Below the pieces are notes generated by a model, which did not search any database, had not been told where the DNA came from, and saw only the letters and a list, made by a program, of their open reading frames with translations. From assembly GCA_025350565.1 (NCBI GenBank), contig JANXXO010000034.1:94577-142514 (forward strand): a stretch of DNA of 47,938 bases. The letters are read 5' to 3'. This DNA is from Acidimicrobiaceae bacterium. Its GTDB lineage: Bacteria; Actinomycetota; Acidimicrobiia; Acidimicrobiales; RAAP-2. A program made the position numbers and the translations under genes. Numbering within the stretch: position 1 is the first letter of the stretch; the number at the start of each line of letters is the position of its first letter. This document shows, in pieces, positions 32,614 to 42,140 of the stretch.

Positions 32614-33227
32614 AACCGCTACGACTGGTCGAGGGCCGTGCGGTGCCGCTCGAGCGCTCCGACGTCGACACCGACCAAATCATTCCTTCGGACTGGTTGA
32701 AGCGCGTCGAGCGCACGGGCTTCGGACGTGGGTTGTTCAGCGAATGGCGCGACGATCCGCAGTTCGTTTTGAACGACCAACGCTTCGTGGGCGCCACCAT
32801 TCTCGTTGCCGGACCGAGGTTCGGTACGGGTTCGTCGCGCGAACACGCCGTCTGGGCCCTTATGGATTACGGCTTCGAAGCGGTCATCGCCGCCTCCTTC
32901 GGCGACATCTTCACCAATAACTCCTCCAAGCAGGGACTCGTCATCATCGTCCTCGCCCACCCCGATGTCGAGGAACTGAGTGAACTCGTGCGCCACGACC
33001 CCTCTCGACTCGTGGTCGTCGATGTGGAACGCCTGAAGGTTGAGGTCCCTGATGTTGGTTGGCAGCGAAGCTTCGTCCTGGACGCCATGACCCGCGACCG
33101 ACTCCTCAACGGGTGGGACGACATTGGGCTCACGCTTCGCCATGAGGCCGACATCACGGCCTTCGAGTCGACCGGGGCGTCCCCCACGTTGGAGGGACTC
33201 TTCGACGCCGCCGGACACGTCAGCTGA
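32610..33227 (+). CDS. leuD: 3-Isopropylmalate dehydratase, small subunit
   Basis: 205 aa from the GTG at 32610, which overlaps the leuC stop. The frame is open further upstream inside leuC, but [13 protein letters not shown] matches the usual start. Signature segments: [42 protein letters not shown] and [15 protein letters not shown]. This swivelling subunit provides substrate specificity. Confidence 0.95.
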   Translation: MKPLRLVEGRAVPLERSDVDTDQIIPSDWLKRVERTGFGRGLFSEWRDDPQFVLNDQRFVGATILVAGPRFGTGSSREHAVWALMDYGFEAVIAASFGDIFTNNSSKQGLVIIVLAHPDVEELSELVRHDPSRLVVVDVERLKVEVPDVGWQRSFVLDAMTRDRLLNGWDDIGLTLRHEADITAFESTGASPTLEGLFDAAGHVS

Positions 33228-33291
33228 CGTCATCTCCGGGGAGGTTTGGACGAAACGTCTACCCTCTTGGTTGCGAGCGACAGGAGAGACC

Positions 33292-34668
33292 GTGAGTCGA
33301 TTCCCCTATTCCGACGAGTACGAGGTCCATCGGACGATGCCCGCCGCCGGCACGCCGAAAGAAGACATCCTGGCCATGATGAGTGAGATGGCGAGCCGCG
33401 AGAACGTCGCGTGGGAAGGCGGCCACTGTTCGGGCACCATGTACTGCGGCGACCATGACCACTACGACTTCTTAAATCAAGCCTTCGCCAACTTCTCCTA
33501 CGTCAACACACTCCAACGCGACATGTGCCCGAGCGCCACGAAGTTTGAAGCCGAGATTATTGCCATGACCCTCGACATGTTGAACGCCGGTGCGCTCAAC
33601 GCCAACCCGGGCGGTCTCGTGACGTCGGGCGGATCAGGTTCGATTGCCCACGCCGTCCTCGCGTACCGCGAAGCTACGACGCCGCCCGGCCGACCGAACA
33701 TGATCAAGCCCGAGACGGCCCATCCGGCCTTCTCCAAGGCCGGTCATCTCTTTGGCGTCGAGATGAAGAGTGCGCCCGTCGATCCCGTCACGACCCAAGT
33801 CGACCTGGACTGGGTCCGAAAGAATATCGACGGCAACACCGTGGCACTGATTGGTTCGGCGCCTAACTACGGTTACGGCACCATTGACCAGATCCCCGAA
33901 TTGGGCGCCATGGCGCTCGAACACCACGTTGGCCTGCACGTTGACGGTTGCCTCGGAGGGTTCCTCCTCCCCTTCGGGCGCCAACTGGGCGTCGATATTG
34001 CGCCCTTCGATTTCTCGGTGCCAGGGGTCACCACCATCTCGGCCGACACGCACAAGTACGGCTACGCGCTGAAGGGCGCGAGCGTGCTGGCCTTCGCCGA
34101 CCAATCACTGCGAAATTCGCAGTACTTCTACCTCACGGACTGGTCGGGGGGAAAGTACTGTTCGCCGGGCATGGACGGTTCGCGCTCCGGTGGACTACTC
34201 GCCGCCACGTGGGCCGCCATGGTGCACCTAGGCCAAGAGGGTTACCTCCGCTACGCGAAGGCCATTTTCGAAACGTCGGTCGCGATGCAACGAGGCGTTC
34301 GTGGTCACCCCTCGCTGCGCATCATGGGCAAACCGAGTTTTCTCTTCTCCTTCACATCCGACGAATTCGACGTCTACCTGGTCAACGACTTCCTTCGCAC
34401 CAAAGGATGGCGCCTGAACGGTCAGCAGTACCCCAACGCCCTCCACATGGCGGTCACCCGACCCCAGACCCAACCCGGTGTGGTCGAGCGTTGGACCGCC
34501 GATCTGGCCGACGCGGTGGCCTACGCGCAAGCGCACCGAGATGAAACGGCGAAGTCCGGCGCCATCTACGGTGGCGTCGCGGGCGGCATGAGTGCGGAGG
34601 CCGACGAGTTCATTCGCGCCGTGATGGCCAACATGATGGACCAACAGGCGTCGATTCCCTCGTTGTGA
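33292..34668 (+). CDS. PLP-dependent lyase resembling sphingosine-1-phosphate lyase
   Basis: 458 aa from the GTG at 33292, with AGGAGA just upstream. Group II decarboxylase fold. GHCSGTMYCGDHDHYDFL leads into the core. The PLP Lys is in TTISADTHKYGYALKGASVL, followed by YLTDWSGGKYCSPGMDGSRSGGLLAATWA. That last block strongly matches sphingosine-1-phosphate lyase rather than glutamate decarboxylase. It would cleave a phosphorylated amino-alcohol or similar into an aldehyde and phosphoethanolamine-like product. No membrane anchor, so soluble. A kinase gene overlaps its stop. Confidence 0.82.
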   Translation: MSRFPYSDEYEVHRTMPAAGTPKEDILAMMSEMASRENVAWEGGHCSGTMYCGDHDHYDFLNQAFANFSYVNTLQRDMCPSATKFEAEIIAMTLDMLNAGALNANPGGLVTSGGSGSIAHAVLAYREATTPPGRPNMIKPETAHPAFSKAGHLFGVEMKSAPVDPVTTQVDLDWVRKNIDGNTVALIGSAPNYGYGTIDQIPELGAMALEHHVGLHVDGCLGGFLLPFGRQLGVDIAPFDFSVPGVTTISADTHKYGYALKGASVLAFADQSLRNSQYFYLTDWSGGKYCSPGMDGSRSGGLLAATWAAMVHLGQEGYLRYAKAIFETSVAMQRGVRGHPSLRIMGKPSFLFSFTSDEFDVYLVNDFLRTKGWRLNGQQYPNALHMAVTRPQTQPGVVERWTADLADAVAYAQAHRDETAKSGAIYGGVAGGMSAEADEFIRAVMANMMDQQASIPSL

Positions 34669-36200
34669 ACGATCTCTGCCTCTGTATCGATCTCGGTACC
34701 GGTGGTCCTAAGATCGGACTCGTCTCCTTGGGTGGCGAGGTGTTCGAGTACGAGCTTCACCCCGTAGCGACGACCTTTACCGACGACGGCGGAGCGACCC
34801 AAGACCCCGAACGATGGTGGACCCTCATTACCGAGACCACGAGGCGACTGCTGGCTCTACCCGGCGTCACCAAAGAGCGCATCAGCGCCGTCGCGGTCAC
34901 CGGCCAGTACGCATCGACCGTTCCCGTGGACGCCAACGGAATTCCTACGGGGCCGTGTCTCATGTGGCAAGACACTCGAGGCGGTGTTTACAGTCGCGCG
35001 GCGATTGGCGGCCCCATCCAGGGCTACAACCCGCGCAAGATACTCCCTTTCATCAGGAAATCCGGAGGAGGACCCTCCACGTCGGGAGCCGACCCCATCG
35101 GACAGATTCTCTTCCTGATGAAGTGCGAGCCGGACCTGCTGGCGAGGACGCGGTGGTTGATGGAACCAATTGATTACCTCACAATGCGCTTCACCGGCGT
35201 CGCCTCCGCCACGCACGCTTCCCGACTTGCCATGTGGTTGACCGACAATCGCACTCTCACGCACTACGACTACGACGAACAACTGCTGAGAATGGTCGGC
35301 ATCGATAAGGCGCGTCTCCCGCCGTTAGTGCCCATGGGCGCCGTGGTGGGCAACGTCACGTCCGCCGTTGCGTCGTCACTCGGCCTCTCGACCGCGACCG
35401 TGGTCATCACCGGCATGCCCGACCTACACGCGGCCACGTTGGGTTCCGGCGCCACGGACATGTACGACACCCACCTCGCCTTGTCGACAACGTCGTGGAT
35501 TAGCTGTCCGGTGCCCAAGAAAAAGACGGACATCAATCATTCGATTGCCACGATTCCGGGGCTCACCAACGATGCCTACTTGGTCATTGACAACCAAGAG
35601 ACGGGGGCCAAAGCCCTCGAATGGTTGCGCGGTGTCTTGTCGGGCACCGGTGCGACACTCAGTTACCCCGAGATGACGGCGTTGGCCATGACGTCGCCGC
35701 CCGGCGCCCGGGGGGTGCTGTTCACGCCGTGGCTCGCCGGCGAGCGTTCACCGGTCGGCAACCACTTTCTGCGAGGCGGCTTCACCAATCTCTCGATCAC
35801 CACCACCACCGCCGATCTCATACGAGCGGTCCTCGAGGGCGTGGCCTCGAACAGCGCGTGGTTACTCGGCTACGTGGAGAAGTTCACGGGCCACACGCTC
35901 ACTCCACTTCGCCTGTTGGGCGGCGGAGCCCAATCCAGTGAGTGGTGCCAGATTTTTGCTGACACCCTCCAGCGCACCGTCGAACAGGTACCCCAACCAA
36001 TGGTCGCGCAACTTCGCGGTGCGGCCCTGATGGCCGGCGTGACGCTCGAGAGTCACCGCCTCGATGAGGTCGCGGCCCTTCGCCCGCCTGGTCATACCTT
36101 TGAGCCTCGCTCCGAGGTGCAGTCACTCTACGCGCATCGACGCGGCCAGTTCCCGACGCTGTACCGGCGAGATCGGAATTGGTCGAAGCGCCACCGTTGA
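34665..36200 (+). CDS. FGGY-family carbohydrate kinase
   Basis: 511 aa. The N-terminal phosphate-binding loop is CIDLGTGGPKIGLVSLGGE, and VTGQYASTVPVDANGIPTGPCLMWQDTRG is xylulokinase-like. The catalytic Asp lies in TGMPDLHAATLGSG. The ATP-domain glycine motif is RLLGGGAQSSEWCQIFADTL. The first loop, GTGGPK, differs from the usual GTSSxK. Substrate unknown. The GTG start overlaps the lyase stop by 4 bp, so the two enzymes are co-translated and probably act in sequence. Confidence 0.88.
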   Translation: MNDLCLCIDLGTGGPKIGLVSLGGEVFEYELHPVATTFTDDGGATQDPERWWTLITETTRRLLALPGVTKERISAVAVTGQYASTVPVDANGIPTGPCLMWQDTRGGVYSRAAIGGPIQGYNPRKILPFIRKSGGGPSTSGADPIGQILFLMKCEPDLLARTRWLMEPIDYLTMRFTGVASATHASRLAMWLTDNRTLTHYDYDEQLLRMVGIDKARLPPLVPMGAVVGNVTSAVASSLGLSTATVVITGMPDLHAATLGSGATDMYDTHLALSTTSWISCPVPKKKTDINHSIATIPGLTNDAYLVIDNQETGAKALEWLRGVLSGTGATLSYPEMTALAMTSPPGARGVLFTPWLAGERSPVGNHFLRGGFTNLSITTTTADLIRAVLEGVASNSAWLLGYVEKFTGHTLTPLRLLGGGAQSSEWCQIFADTLQRTVEQVPQPMVAQLRGAALMAGVTLESHRLDEVAALRPPGHTFEPRSEVQSLYAHRRGQFPTLYRRDRNWSKRHR

Positions 36201-36251
36201 GTTCGCGGCGAACTCGCCGCCTCAACACGTCGCGATTGTTACGGTGTCTCC

Positions 36252-36812
36252 ATGCGATGTTCGTGGGCTGAAGGGGCCGAGGCGTGGTATCACGACGAAG
36301 AGTGGGGCGTGCCGCAACATAGTGACGCGGCCCTCTTCGAACTCCTCACTCTCGAAGGCGCCCAATCAGGACTGAGTTGGCTCACCGTACTTCGTAAGCG
36401 CGAGGGTTATCGTCGCGTCTTTGCGAACTTCGATCCCGAACTGGTGGCGATGTTCACGGACCGAGACGTCGAAGCGTTGATCCTCGACGCGGGCATCGTT
36501 CGCCATCGCGCCAAGATTCAGTCGACCATCAACAACGCCCGGGCTCTGTTGGCGCTCTACGCGGCGGGGCGTACCTTCGATGCGACCTTGTGGTCCTTCG
36601 TCGACGGCGAACCGCTGCGGCGCGATTGGGCGCACGATGACCACCTGCCGGCGTCGACTCCCGAATCGACCCTGATGAGCAAGGACTTGAAGAGACTCGG
36701 ATTCGGGTTCGTGGGACCAACCACGTGTTATTCACTCATGCAAGCGGCCGGACTGGTCAACGACCACCACCCCACGTGCTTTCGCTTCGCGGAGGTCGCG
36801 AAACTTCGCTGA
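36252..36812 (+). CDS. tag: DNA-3-methyladenine glycosylase I
   Basis: 186 aa. Tag zinc ligands are visible: Cys in the start MRCSWAEG, His in WYHDEEWG, and His and Cys in NDHHPTCF at the end. LFELLTLEGAQSGLSWLTVLRKREGYR carries the conserved Glu that recognises 3-methyladenine, and LGFGFVGPTTCYSLMQAAG is the HhH-side helix. It removes 3-methyladenine from alkylated DNA in the cytoplasm. It lies 51 bp after the kinase and is probably separately expressed. Confidence 0.93.
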   Translation: MRCSWAEGAEAWYHDEEWGVPQHSDAALFELLTLEGAQSGLSWLTVLRKREGYRRVFANFDPELVAMFTDRDVEALILDAGIVRHRAKIQSTINNARALLALYAAGRTFDATLWSFVDGEPLRRDWAHDDHLPASTPESTLMSKDLKRLGFGFVGPTTCYSLMQAAGLVNDHHPTCFRFAEVAKLR

Positions 36813-36851
36813 TCGTCCGTGCGCCCAAGGGCTGACCACGGGAGTCGTCAA

Positions 36852-38558
36852 TCAATCTCGATCGCCGTACCGCCACGTGAGCACCGGTGTCGCGGCCAAG
36901 GCCCTGGGCGAATTGGTCATCACGTAGACCATCCAACTTTGGCGGAACCTGGGGGTCCCCACGCAGCTAGGAGGTTGGAAGGTCACCGTTTCGTGCGCGT
37001 GCGCCCCAATCGTCAGTGGTCCTGGCGTACCGACGGGCGTCCAGAATCCAACGGGATGGTCCGAGCCGACGAGCACCATGACGTGCGGCACGACGGGCGA
37101 CGCGGTGTGGTTCGCCAGGGTGAGTTGAATATCGCCCATACAGACCATGTCCGCCGACGGTGCGTAGTGGTCGAGCCGGACGCCCAGGGGTGCGGACGAA
37201 AACGCGACGATGATCATGATCATCGCGAGGGCGACCGGAACACCGAGCGCCGAGCGGCGCGCTGCCGGCGAGCCCATCGTCTCACGACTCTCCGGGACTC
37301 GACGCGTCGTCACGACCATCACGAACGCCGCGGGAATGAAATCCACCAGATAGCTCGAGAGGCTCCGACTGGGCAAGAACAAGATGAGGGGAATGGCGAA
37401 CATCCACGACCGCTTGAGTAAGGGATACCAGTAGTACAACGCGAATAAGAGGGCGATCATGACGAGGAAACTGGCCAGTTGCAGATCGAACGGGTGGACC
37501 ACGTGCACGAAGCCGTGCGTGACGATCGAGACGAGACCTTGACCGTCGGGCACGAGCGGTTGGGTCATCGGCAAGAGGACGCCTCGCCACCACGCGCCGG
37601 GCGACCACACAATGAATGGCACGTTGATGGCCAGAAATGTCGCGACGACCGCCGCGCCGTATCGCGCCACCGTGCGCGCGACAGGTACGTCATGATAAAG
37701 CGCTTCGCGGTAGATGCCCACCACGAGGAAGGGCACGATAAACCACGGGGTCTGCTTAATGGAGCAGGCAATGCCTAAGGACACCGGCCCGAGCCACGTC
37801 GCCCATCGAGAGATCGTTGGTTTCACAAAATCGTCCCAACGCCAGACGGCGAGCATCATGAAGGGGACGAAGAGCCCATCGGTTCCCCCGAAGGTGAACA
37901 TAAAGGTAAACATCGAGGCCAGCAAGAGCAACGGTGAGAGCCACTTCGCGGACGGTGGCGACACCAGGTACAAGATCACCGCGGCACCTATCCACGCCAC
38001 GAGATCGAGCCAGTTGGTTCCCAAATGATGCAGGCCGAGCAACTGTAGGGGAGCTTGGAAGAGGAAGGAGCCGGCCGGGTAGGACAATCGGGCCACGTGG
38101 CCGCCACCCATCGTGTAGGTCCAGTAGCTGTTGGCGTGATGCAACAAGAGTTGACCCCGGGTGAATATCGCCTGATAGGGATCGTGCCCCTTCAAGAGCA
38201 GTTCGGTGGCCCGTTGATTGAAGGCCGCTGAATCGGTGTTGAAGTACCGAGACGTCGCCAACACCGGACCGTTCTCCAAGAGCACGGCGAGAATCGCGGC
38301 ACCGAAGGAGACGTGTTCCAGGGCCACGCCATGTTTGTCGGGGACTAACCACACCCCCACCACGCCGGCGAGCCCCATCAAGGTGAGCAGTGGTCCGACC
38401 AGATTGAAGCCCGACCAGACGCTCCACGACTCGTACGCGCGGGTCCCCACGACGACCATGGAGAACCAGACGAAGGTCCAATTGAGTCGGGCAATCATCG
38501 GGGCGGGCTCAGTCTCCACTCTCCTCCTCACCCCACTCGCGAACACCGACGTTGACAA
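36852..38558 (-). CDS. Polytopic membrane protein, GT-C (GT87-like) glycosyltransferase-like
   Basis: 568 aa. About 11-12 hydrophobic segments span residues 25-430. LLLKGHDPYQAIFT in the first large loop is the region where GT-C enzymes carry their catalytic acidic residue. LSYPAGSFLFQAPL and IACSIKQTPWFIVPFLVVGIYRE are GT87-like. The last 110 residues are non-membrane and beta-rich. It would use a polyprenyl-phosphate sugar on the outer face. It lies 17 bp after the phosphodiester glycosidase gene, suggesting an envelope-sugar role. Specificity unknown. Confidence 0.65.
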   Translation of the reverse strand: MSTSVFASGVRRRVETEPAPMIARLNWTFVWFSMVVVGTRAYESWSVWSGFNLVGPLLTLMGLAGVVGVWLVPDKHGVALEHVSFGAAILAVLLENGPVLATSRYFNTDSAAFNQRATELLLKGHDPYQAIFTRGQLLLHHANSYWTYTMGGGHVARLSYPAGSFLFQAPLQLLGLHHLGTNWLDLVAWIGAAVILYLVSPPSAKWLSPLLLLASMFTFMFTFGGTDGLFVPFMMLAVWRWDDFVKPTISRWATWLGPVSLGIACSIKQTPWFIVPFLVVGIYREALYHDVPVARTVARYGAAVVATFLAINVPFIVWSPGAWWRGVLLPMTQPLVPDGQGLVSIVTHGFVHVVHPFDLQLASFLVMIALLFALYYWYPLLKRSWMFAIPLILFLPSRSLSSYLVDFIPAAFVMVVTTRRVPESRETMGSPAARRSALGVPVALAMIMIIVAFSSAPLGVRLDHYAPSADMVCMGDIQLTLANHTASPVVPHVMVLVGSDHPVGFWTPVGTPGPLTIGAHAHETVTFQPPSCVGTPRFRQSWMVYVMTNSPRALAATPVLTWRYGDRD

Positions 38559-38575
38559 AACTTAAAATTCAGAAC

Positions 38576-39598
38576 TTAGAACGGCGCGCGAGCGGACATG
38601 GTGATGAAATCGCGAGCCCAAATCGGATTGAAGAAGGTCCAAGGCCCTTGCACGGTCGAGGCCAAGAGCTTGCTCCCGTTCGTGGGCGCGGCGAATCCGC
38701 GTGCCGTGGGCGGATTGTAGGTGGCAAAGTCGGGCCAATTCGGATTGATGTCGAGTTGCATACCGCGCACGGCGCGCGCGCGCACGAGCAGGTGGGCTAG
38801 TTGGAAGGGGCTCAGTGAAGGACCGGTCACGTAGACCAACGCACCGTTCGCGGTGATACCCACACCCGAGCGCCACTGATATTCGATGCCGGGAGCCGAC
38901 TTCGCGCACGAGTAGAGGCCACAGGTCGCACCCCAGGCCCGCCAATCGCCCGTCGCCGCCGGGGTAATGCGTCCGTTCGCCACCATCGGCACGAGGTTCT
39001 GGCGCACACTGACGACGTGGGACGTCATGGCAACGTCGTCGCCCCACGAGCCAAGGTTGACACTGCCGTTCGAGTAAATGACGAACGAGGCGGCTCCCGC
39101 TCGAAGCGGGTAGACCATTCGACGCTCGGTGTAATAGCCGCCCTTGGCCGCGTCCATAATGAAACCGCCGTTGAACGCAGCCACCAACGTCCTCGCGTAG
39201 GCCGGTTGGATCGGGGACGTGAAGTGATAGGGCCCTTTTCCCGGGCTCAATGATCCGGAGTAGAGCCGGGCACTCAGCAGCCGCGTGTCCATCCAGGCGA
39301 CTCCGACGGTGGCCGAGCCGCCCGGGGGAACCAACGAGGTTTCATAGATGGTGCGCCTCCCGTCGACCGGGCGTCCGACCGCGCGCCATAGTCCCTCGAC
39401 CGACGACCTCGCCGATCGAAAGGGCTTCAGTGGCCGCGGCACCGGCAACGAAACGTTCGAGTTCGCGGTCGCCTTCTGCTTCGATGCAGCGAGCACTGAG
39501 ATGGCGCTCAACGAGGAGGCGAGCACCAGGACCGTGCCCGCGAGCAGGCGCAGTCCGTTGCGGCCCGAGGTACGGTTACGACGTCGGACCGCAGCCAT
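38576..39598 (-). CDS. Secreted phosphodiester glycosidase family (NAGPA/DUF2233) protein
   Basis: 340 aa. A signal peptide is evident (RRRNRTSGRNG, then LRLLAGTVLVLASSLSAISVLAA). The NAGPA-type core includes ARTLVAAFNGGFIMDAAKGGYY, VRQNLVPMVANGRI, SGVGITANGALVYVTGPSLSP and RAVRGMQLDINPNWPDF with an Asp near the presumed catalytic site. Family members split sugar-phosphodiester links outside the cell. The partner gene is the GT-C-like protein downstream. Natural substrate is unknown. Confidence 0.85.
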   Translation of the reverse strand: MAAVRRRNRTSGRNGLRLLAGTVLVLASSLSAISVLAASKQKATANSNVSLPVPRPLKPFRSARSSVEGLWRAVGRPVDGRRTIYETSLVPPGGSATVGVAWMDTRLLSARLYSGSLSPGKGPYHFTSPIQPAYARTLVAAFNGGFIMDAAKGGYYTERRMVYPLRAGAASFVIYSNGSVNLGSWGDDVAMTSHVVSVRQNLVPMVANGRITPAATGDWRAWGATCGLYSCAKSAPGIEYQWRSGVGITANGALVYVTGPSLSPFQLAHLLVRARAVRGMQLDINPNWPDFATYNPPTARGFAAPTNGSKLLASTVQGPWTFFNPIWARDFITMSARAPF

Positions 39599-39820
39599 GC
39601 TTGCACGCTAACAACCGCGAAGCGGAGACCGGATAACGGGGGCGTAAGAACTGTGACAACTGCCACGGGGTGCCGGCCCAAAGGGCACGGCGGAACCGAG
39701 ACGAAAACCGGCGCCACGAAAGTGGTCCGTCAATCAATGGGACCTTGCGAGTGGGGGCTGCGTCGGAGTGCGGGCCTCGGGCGTCGCGAGATCGTCCCGG
39801 GGAGCGAATGTTGACGCCAC

Positions 39821-39848
39821 GTCACCCTCGTCAACGAGGGAGGGTGAC
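39821..39848. repeat. Nested inverted repeats
   Basis: GTCACCCTC (39821-39829) and GAGGGTGAC (39840-39848) form an outer 9-bp dyad. An alternative hairpin, CCCTCG (39825-39830) with CGAGGG (39835-39840) around TCAA, shares the same bases. The two are mutually exclusive, which may indicate an operator or a switching leader. Confidence 0.45.
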
Positions 39849-39886
39849 ATGAAGTTTCTCCTAGGAGCGGACACGGCAAACGCGGG

Positions 39887-40153
39887 ATGTTGCATTTGGA
39901 AGGGTGTCCCTACGCGAAATACCGATGCCGAATGCTGGACGGTCTGGTATCGGATACGCAGATCATCAACGCGCTCGGCGCGAGCATCACGTGGACGACA
40001 GGATGTTCGCACTGCATGCCCAAACTCTCTCGCAAGATCGACGACGCGAGGCTTGCCACGCGCCGTAAGAGCGTGTGTTCTATTTGGCGAGTGCCCCAAG
40101 CACCACGACCGGCACTACGACGACGATTGCCGTCGCTGCATTCGACGAGTTAA
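39887..40153 (+). CDS. Possible small Cys-rich protein
   Basis: 88 aa if it starts at the ATG at 39887. The N-terminal half has C-x5-C-type and C-x2-C pairs ([24 protein letters not shown]) that could bind zinc. The third codon positions of the first 60 codons are GC-rich as in the neighbours. The remaining 30 codons look non-coding in composition, and there is no good ribosome site. I recognise no family. It could be a decayed or frameshifted gene. Confidence 0.3.
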   Translation: MLHLEGCPYAKYRCRMLDGLVSDTQIINALGASITWTTGCSHCMPKLSRKIDDARLATRRKSVCSIWRVPQAPRPALRRRLPSLHSTS

Positions 40154-40200
40154 ATGGGGCAGATCACGCAACCGCTACGTGCTCGTCGCTGGGAGGCAGT

Positions 40201-41208
40201 ATGTCGTTGGAATCGTTCGTTCGTTACCCCTTGCTCTTCGGGCCCTCGCCCGTTCACCGCCTGGACCGGTTGACGGAGTACTTGGAAGGCGCCACCGTGT
40301 GGGCGAAGCGCGACGACGTGAATTCCGGCCTGGCGTTCGGGGGCAATAAGGTCCGAAAACTCGAGTACCTGGTGGCCGACGCGCTGGCGAAAGGATGCGA
40401 CACCCTGGTCTCCATTGGTGGCGTGCAGTCGAATCACACCCGCCAAGTGGCGGCGGTGGCGGCGAAAACGGGCATGAAGTGCGTCCTCATCCAAGAGAGC
40501 TGGGTTAACTGGCCCGACTTGACCTACGACCGAGTGGGCAACATATTGCTCAGCCGACTGATGGGGGCAGACGTGCGGTTGGTGAACGCGGGATTCGGCA
40601 TTGGATTCAAGGAGAGCTGGGAGCAAGCGATTCGCGAGATTGAAGACCACGGCGGCAAGCCCTACGCCATACCCGCTGGCGCGTCGGACCACCCACTCGG
40701 AGGGCTCGGTTTTGCCGGGTGGTCGCTGGAAGTGGAACAACAGGAGGAGTCCCTCGGGGTGCACTTCGATTACGTCGTCGTCTGCGCGGTCACCGGTTCA
40801 ACCCAGGCCGGCATGATTGCCGGCTTCGCCCAACACGACCTCGACCACATCGTCATCGGCATCGATGGATCGGCGAAGCCGGATGCGACGAGACAGCAGG
40901 TCGCTCGCATCGCCCGTCAGACGGCCGAACTTATTGGCGTGACGAGGGCCATCACCGACGAGGAGATAATTCTCGATGATCGTTTTCACGCCGGCACGTA
41001 CGGCATTCCCGACGAGCACACCCTCGCGGCGATGCGACTCGGGGCCTCACTGGAGGGCATGATTACCGACCCGGTTTACGAGGGGAAATCCCTCGCGGGC
41101 TTGATTCACATGGTGCGTGAGCGTGAGATTCCTCCCGAGGCACATGTCCTCTACGCCCACCTGGGAGGGAAGCCCGCCATCAACGCCTACGCCAGCCTGT
41201 TTACGTAG
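40201..41208 (+). CDS. acdS: 1-Aminocyclopropane-1-carboxylate (ACC) deaminase
   Basis: 335 aa, the AcdS length. The ATG is preceded by GGGAGG. Fold-type II PLP enzyme: [12 protein letters not shown] with PLP Lys, [35 protein letters not shown] and VTGSTQAGM. The residues that separate true ACC deaminase from D-cysteine desulfhydrase are present: Glu in [15 protein letters not shown] and Leu in YAHLGGKPA. It splits ACC to 2-oxobutyrate and ammonia. A 2-hydroxyacid dehydrogenase gene follows after 8 bp. Confidence 0.9.
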   Translation: MSLESFVRYPLLFGPSPVHRLDRLTEYLEGATVWAKRDDVNSGLAFGGNKVRKLEYLVADALAKGCDTLVSIGGVQSNHTRQVAAVAAKTGMKCVLIQESWVNWPDLTYDRVGNILLSRLMGADVRLVNAGFGIGFKESWEQAIREIEDHGGKPYAIPAGASDHPLGGLGFAGWSLEVEQQEESLGVHFDYVVVCAVTGSTQAGMIAGFAQHDLDHIVIGIDGSAKPDATRQQVARIARQTAELIGVTRAITDEEIILDDRFHAGTYGIPDEHTLAAMRLGASLEGMITDPVYEGKSLAGLIHMVREREIPPEAHVLYAHLGGKPAINAYASLFT

Positions 41209-41216
41209 GAGCGACC

Positions 41217-42140
41217 GTGACCGATCGACTCACCATTACCGTGCCCAACCGGGCGATGCGCGAGGCGCTCGGCGAGGTTCCGCGCGCCGTCGACGTGCTC
41301 GATTGGGTCATGGACGGCCCGGCGCCTTCGAATCCACTCGACATCGTGGTGGCGCCGTACATGGGCACCACGAACGCCCTTCGGCACTTAGCGGGAGTGC
41401 GCGTTCGGTTAGTGCAAGGACTCTCCAACGGGTACGACGGGGTGAAGGACGCGCTGCCTCCGAACATGGTCTTCGCCAACGCCGCCTCGGTGCACGAAAC
41501 GGCGACGAGCGAACTGGTGATGTCGCTCATCTTGGCTTCGCAGCGCGGTATCCCCGACTTCGTTCGCGCCGCGCAACACGGTCAGTGGTCGCCCCGTTGG
41601 CACCCGGGCCTCGCCGACCACACGGTGCTAATTGTTGGTTACGGCGGCATTGGCCAGGCGATCGAACGACGGGTGCTCCCTTTCGAGACGAAAGTGCTGC
41701 GCGTGGCACGAACGGAGCGCATCGACGAACGTGGCACCATTTTTGCCTTCACGTCACTGCGTGATCTTCTTCCGAGTGCGGACGTCGTGGTCGTATGCGT
41801 ACCGCTGACGCCGTTGACAACCCGTCTCATCGACGACGACTTCCTCTCGCTCATGCGAGATGGGACACTGCTGGTGAACGTGGCCCGAGGCCCGGTCGCC
41901 GATTCCGAAGCGCTGCTGGCGCACGCCACGAGTGGGCGATTGCGACTCGCCCTTGACGTCACCGACCCCGAGCCGTTGCCCGATGGCCATCCCCTCTTCG
42001 CCCTCTCGAACGTCTTGATTTCCCCCCACGTCGGCGGGGCAACGGCGGCCGCGCTCCCTCGAATGTCGCGATTGGTGCGCGTGCAGATCGACCGAATGCT
42101 GAACGGTGATGATCCCATCAACGTCGTGCTGCGTACGTAG
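41217..42140 (+). CDS. D-2-hydroxyacid dehydrogenase family protein
   Basis: 307 aa, GTG start whose ribosome site overlaps the acdS stop (taGGAG). The NAD-binding motif is VLIVGYGGIGQAIERRV. The catalytic set is Arg in LVNVARGPVADSEAL, Glu in DVTDPEPLPDGHPL and His in LISPHVGGATAA. It lacks the ACT domain of long SerA. Operon position suggests it could reduce the 2-oxobutyrate made by AcdS, but glyoxylate, phosphohydroxypyruvate or others are equally compatible with the sequence. Confidence 0.88.
   Translation: MTDRLTITVPNRAMREALGEVPRAVDVLDWVMDGPAPSNPLDIVVAPYMGTTNALRHLAGVRVRLVQGLSNGYDGVKDALPPNMVFANAASVHETATSELVMSLILASQRGIPDFVRAAQHGQWSPRWHPGLADHTVLIVGYGGIGQAIERRVLPFETKVLRVARTERIDERGTIFAFTSLRDLLPSADVVVVCVPLTPLTTRLIDDDFLSLMRDGTLLVNVARGPVADSEALLAHATSGRLRLALDVTDPEPLPDGHPLFALSNVLISPHVGGATAAALPRMSRLVRVQIDRMLNGDDPINVVLRT

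Larger units (their letters stand above)
39599..40200. other. 600-bp gap upstream of the ACC deaminase gene
   Basis: It contains a palindromic cluster at 39821-39848 and one possible small Cys-rich gene (39887-40153). I see no tRNA, riboswitch or transposon here. A regulator of the following gene, as found for acdS in proteobacteria, is not encoded. Confidence 0.5.

Noticed and set aside
36252..36812. Defence-island link of tag with neighbouring genes
   Set aside because: The gene is an ordinary alkylation-repair glycosylase and its neighbours are not defence genes.
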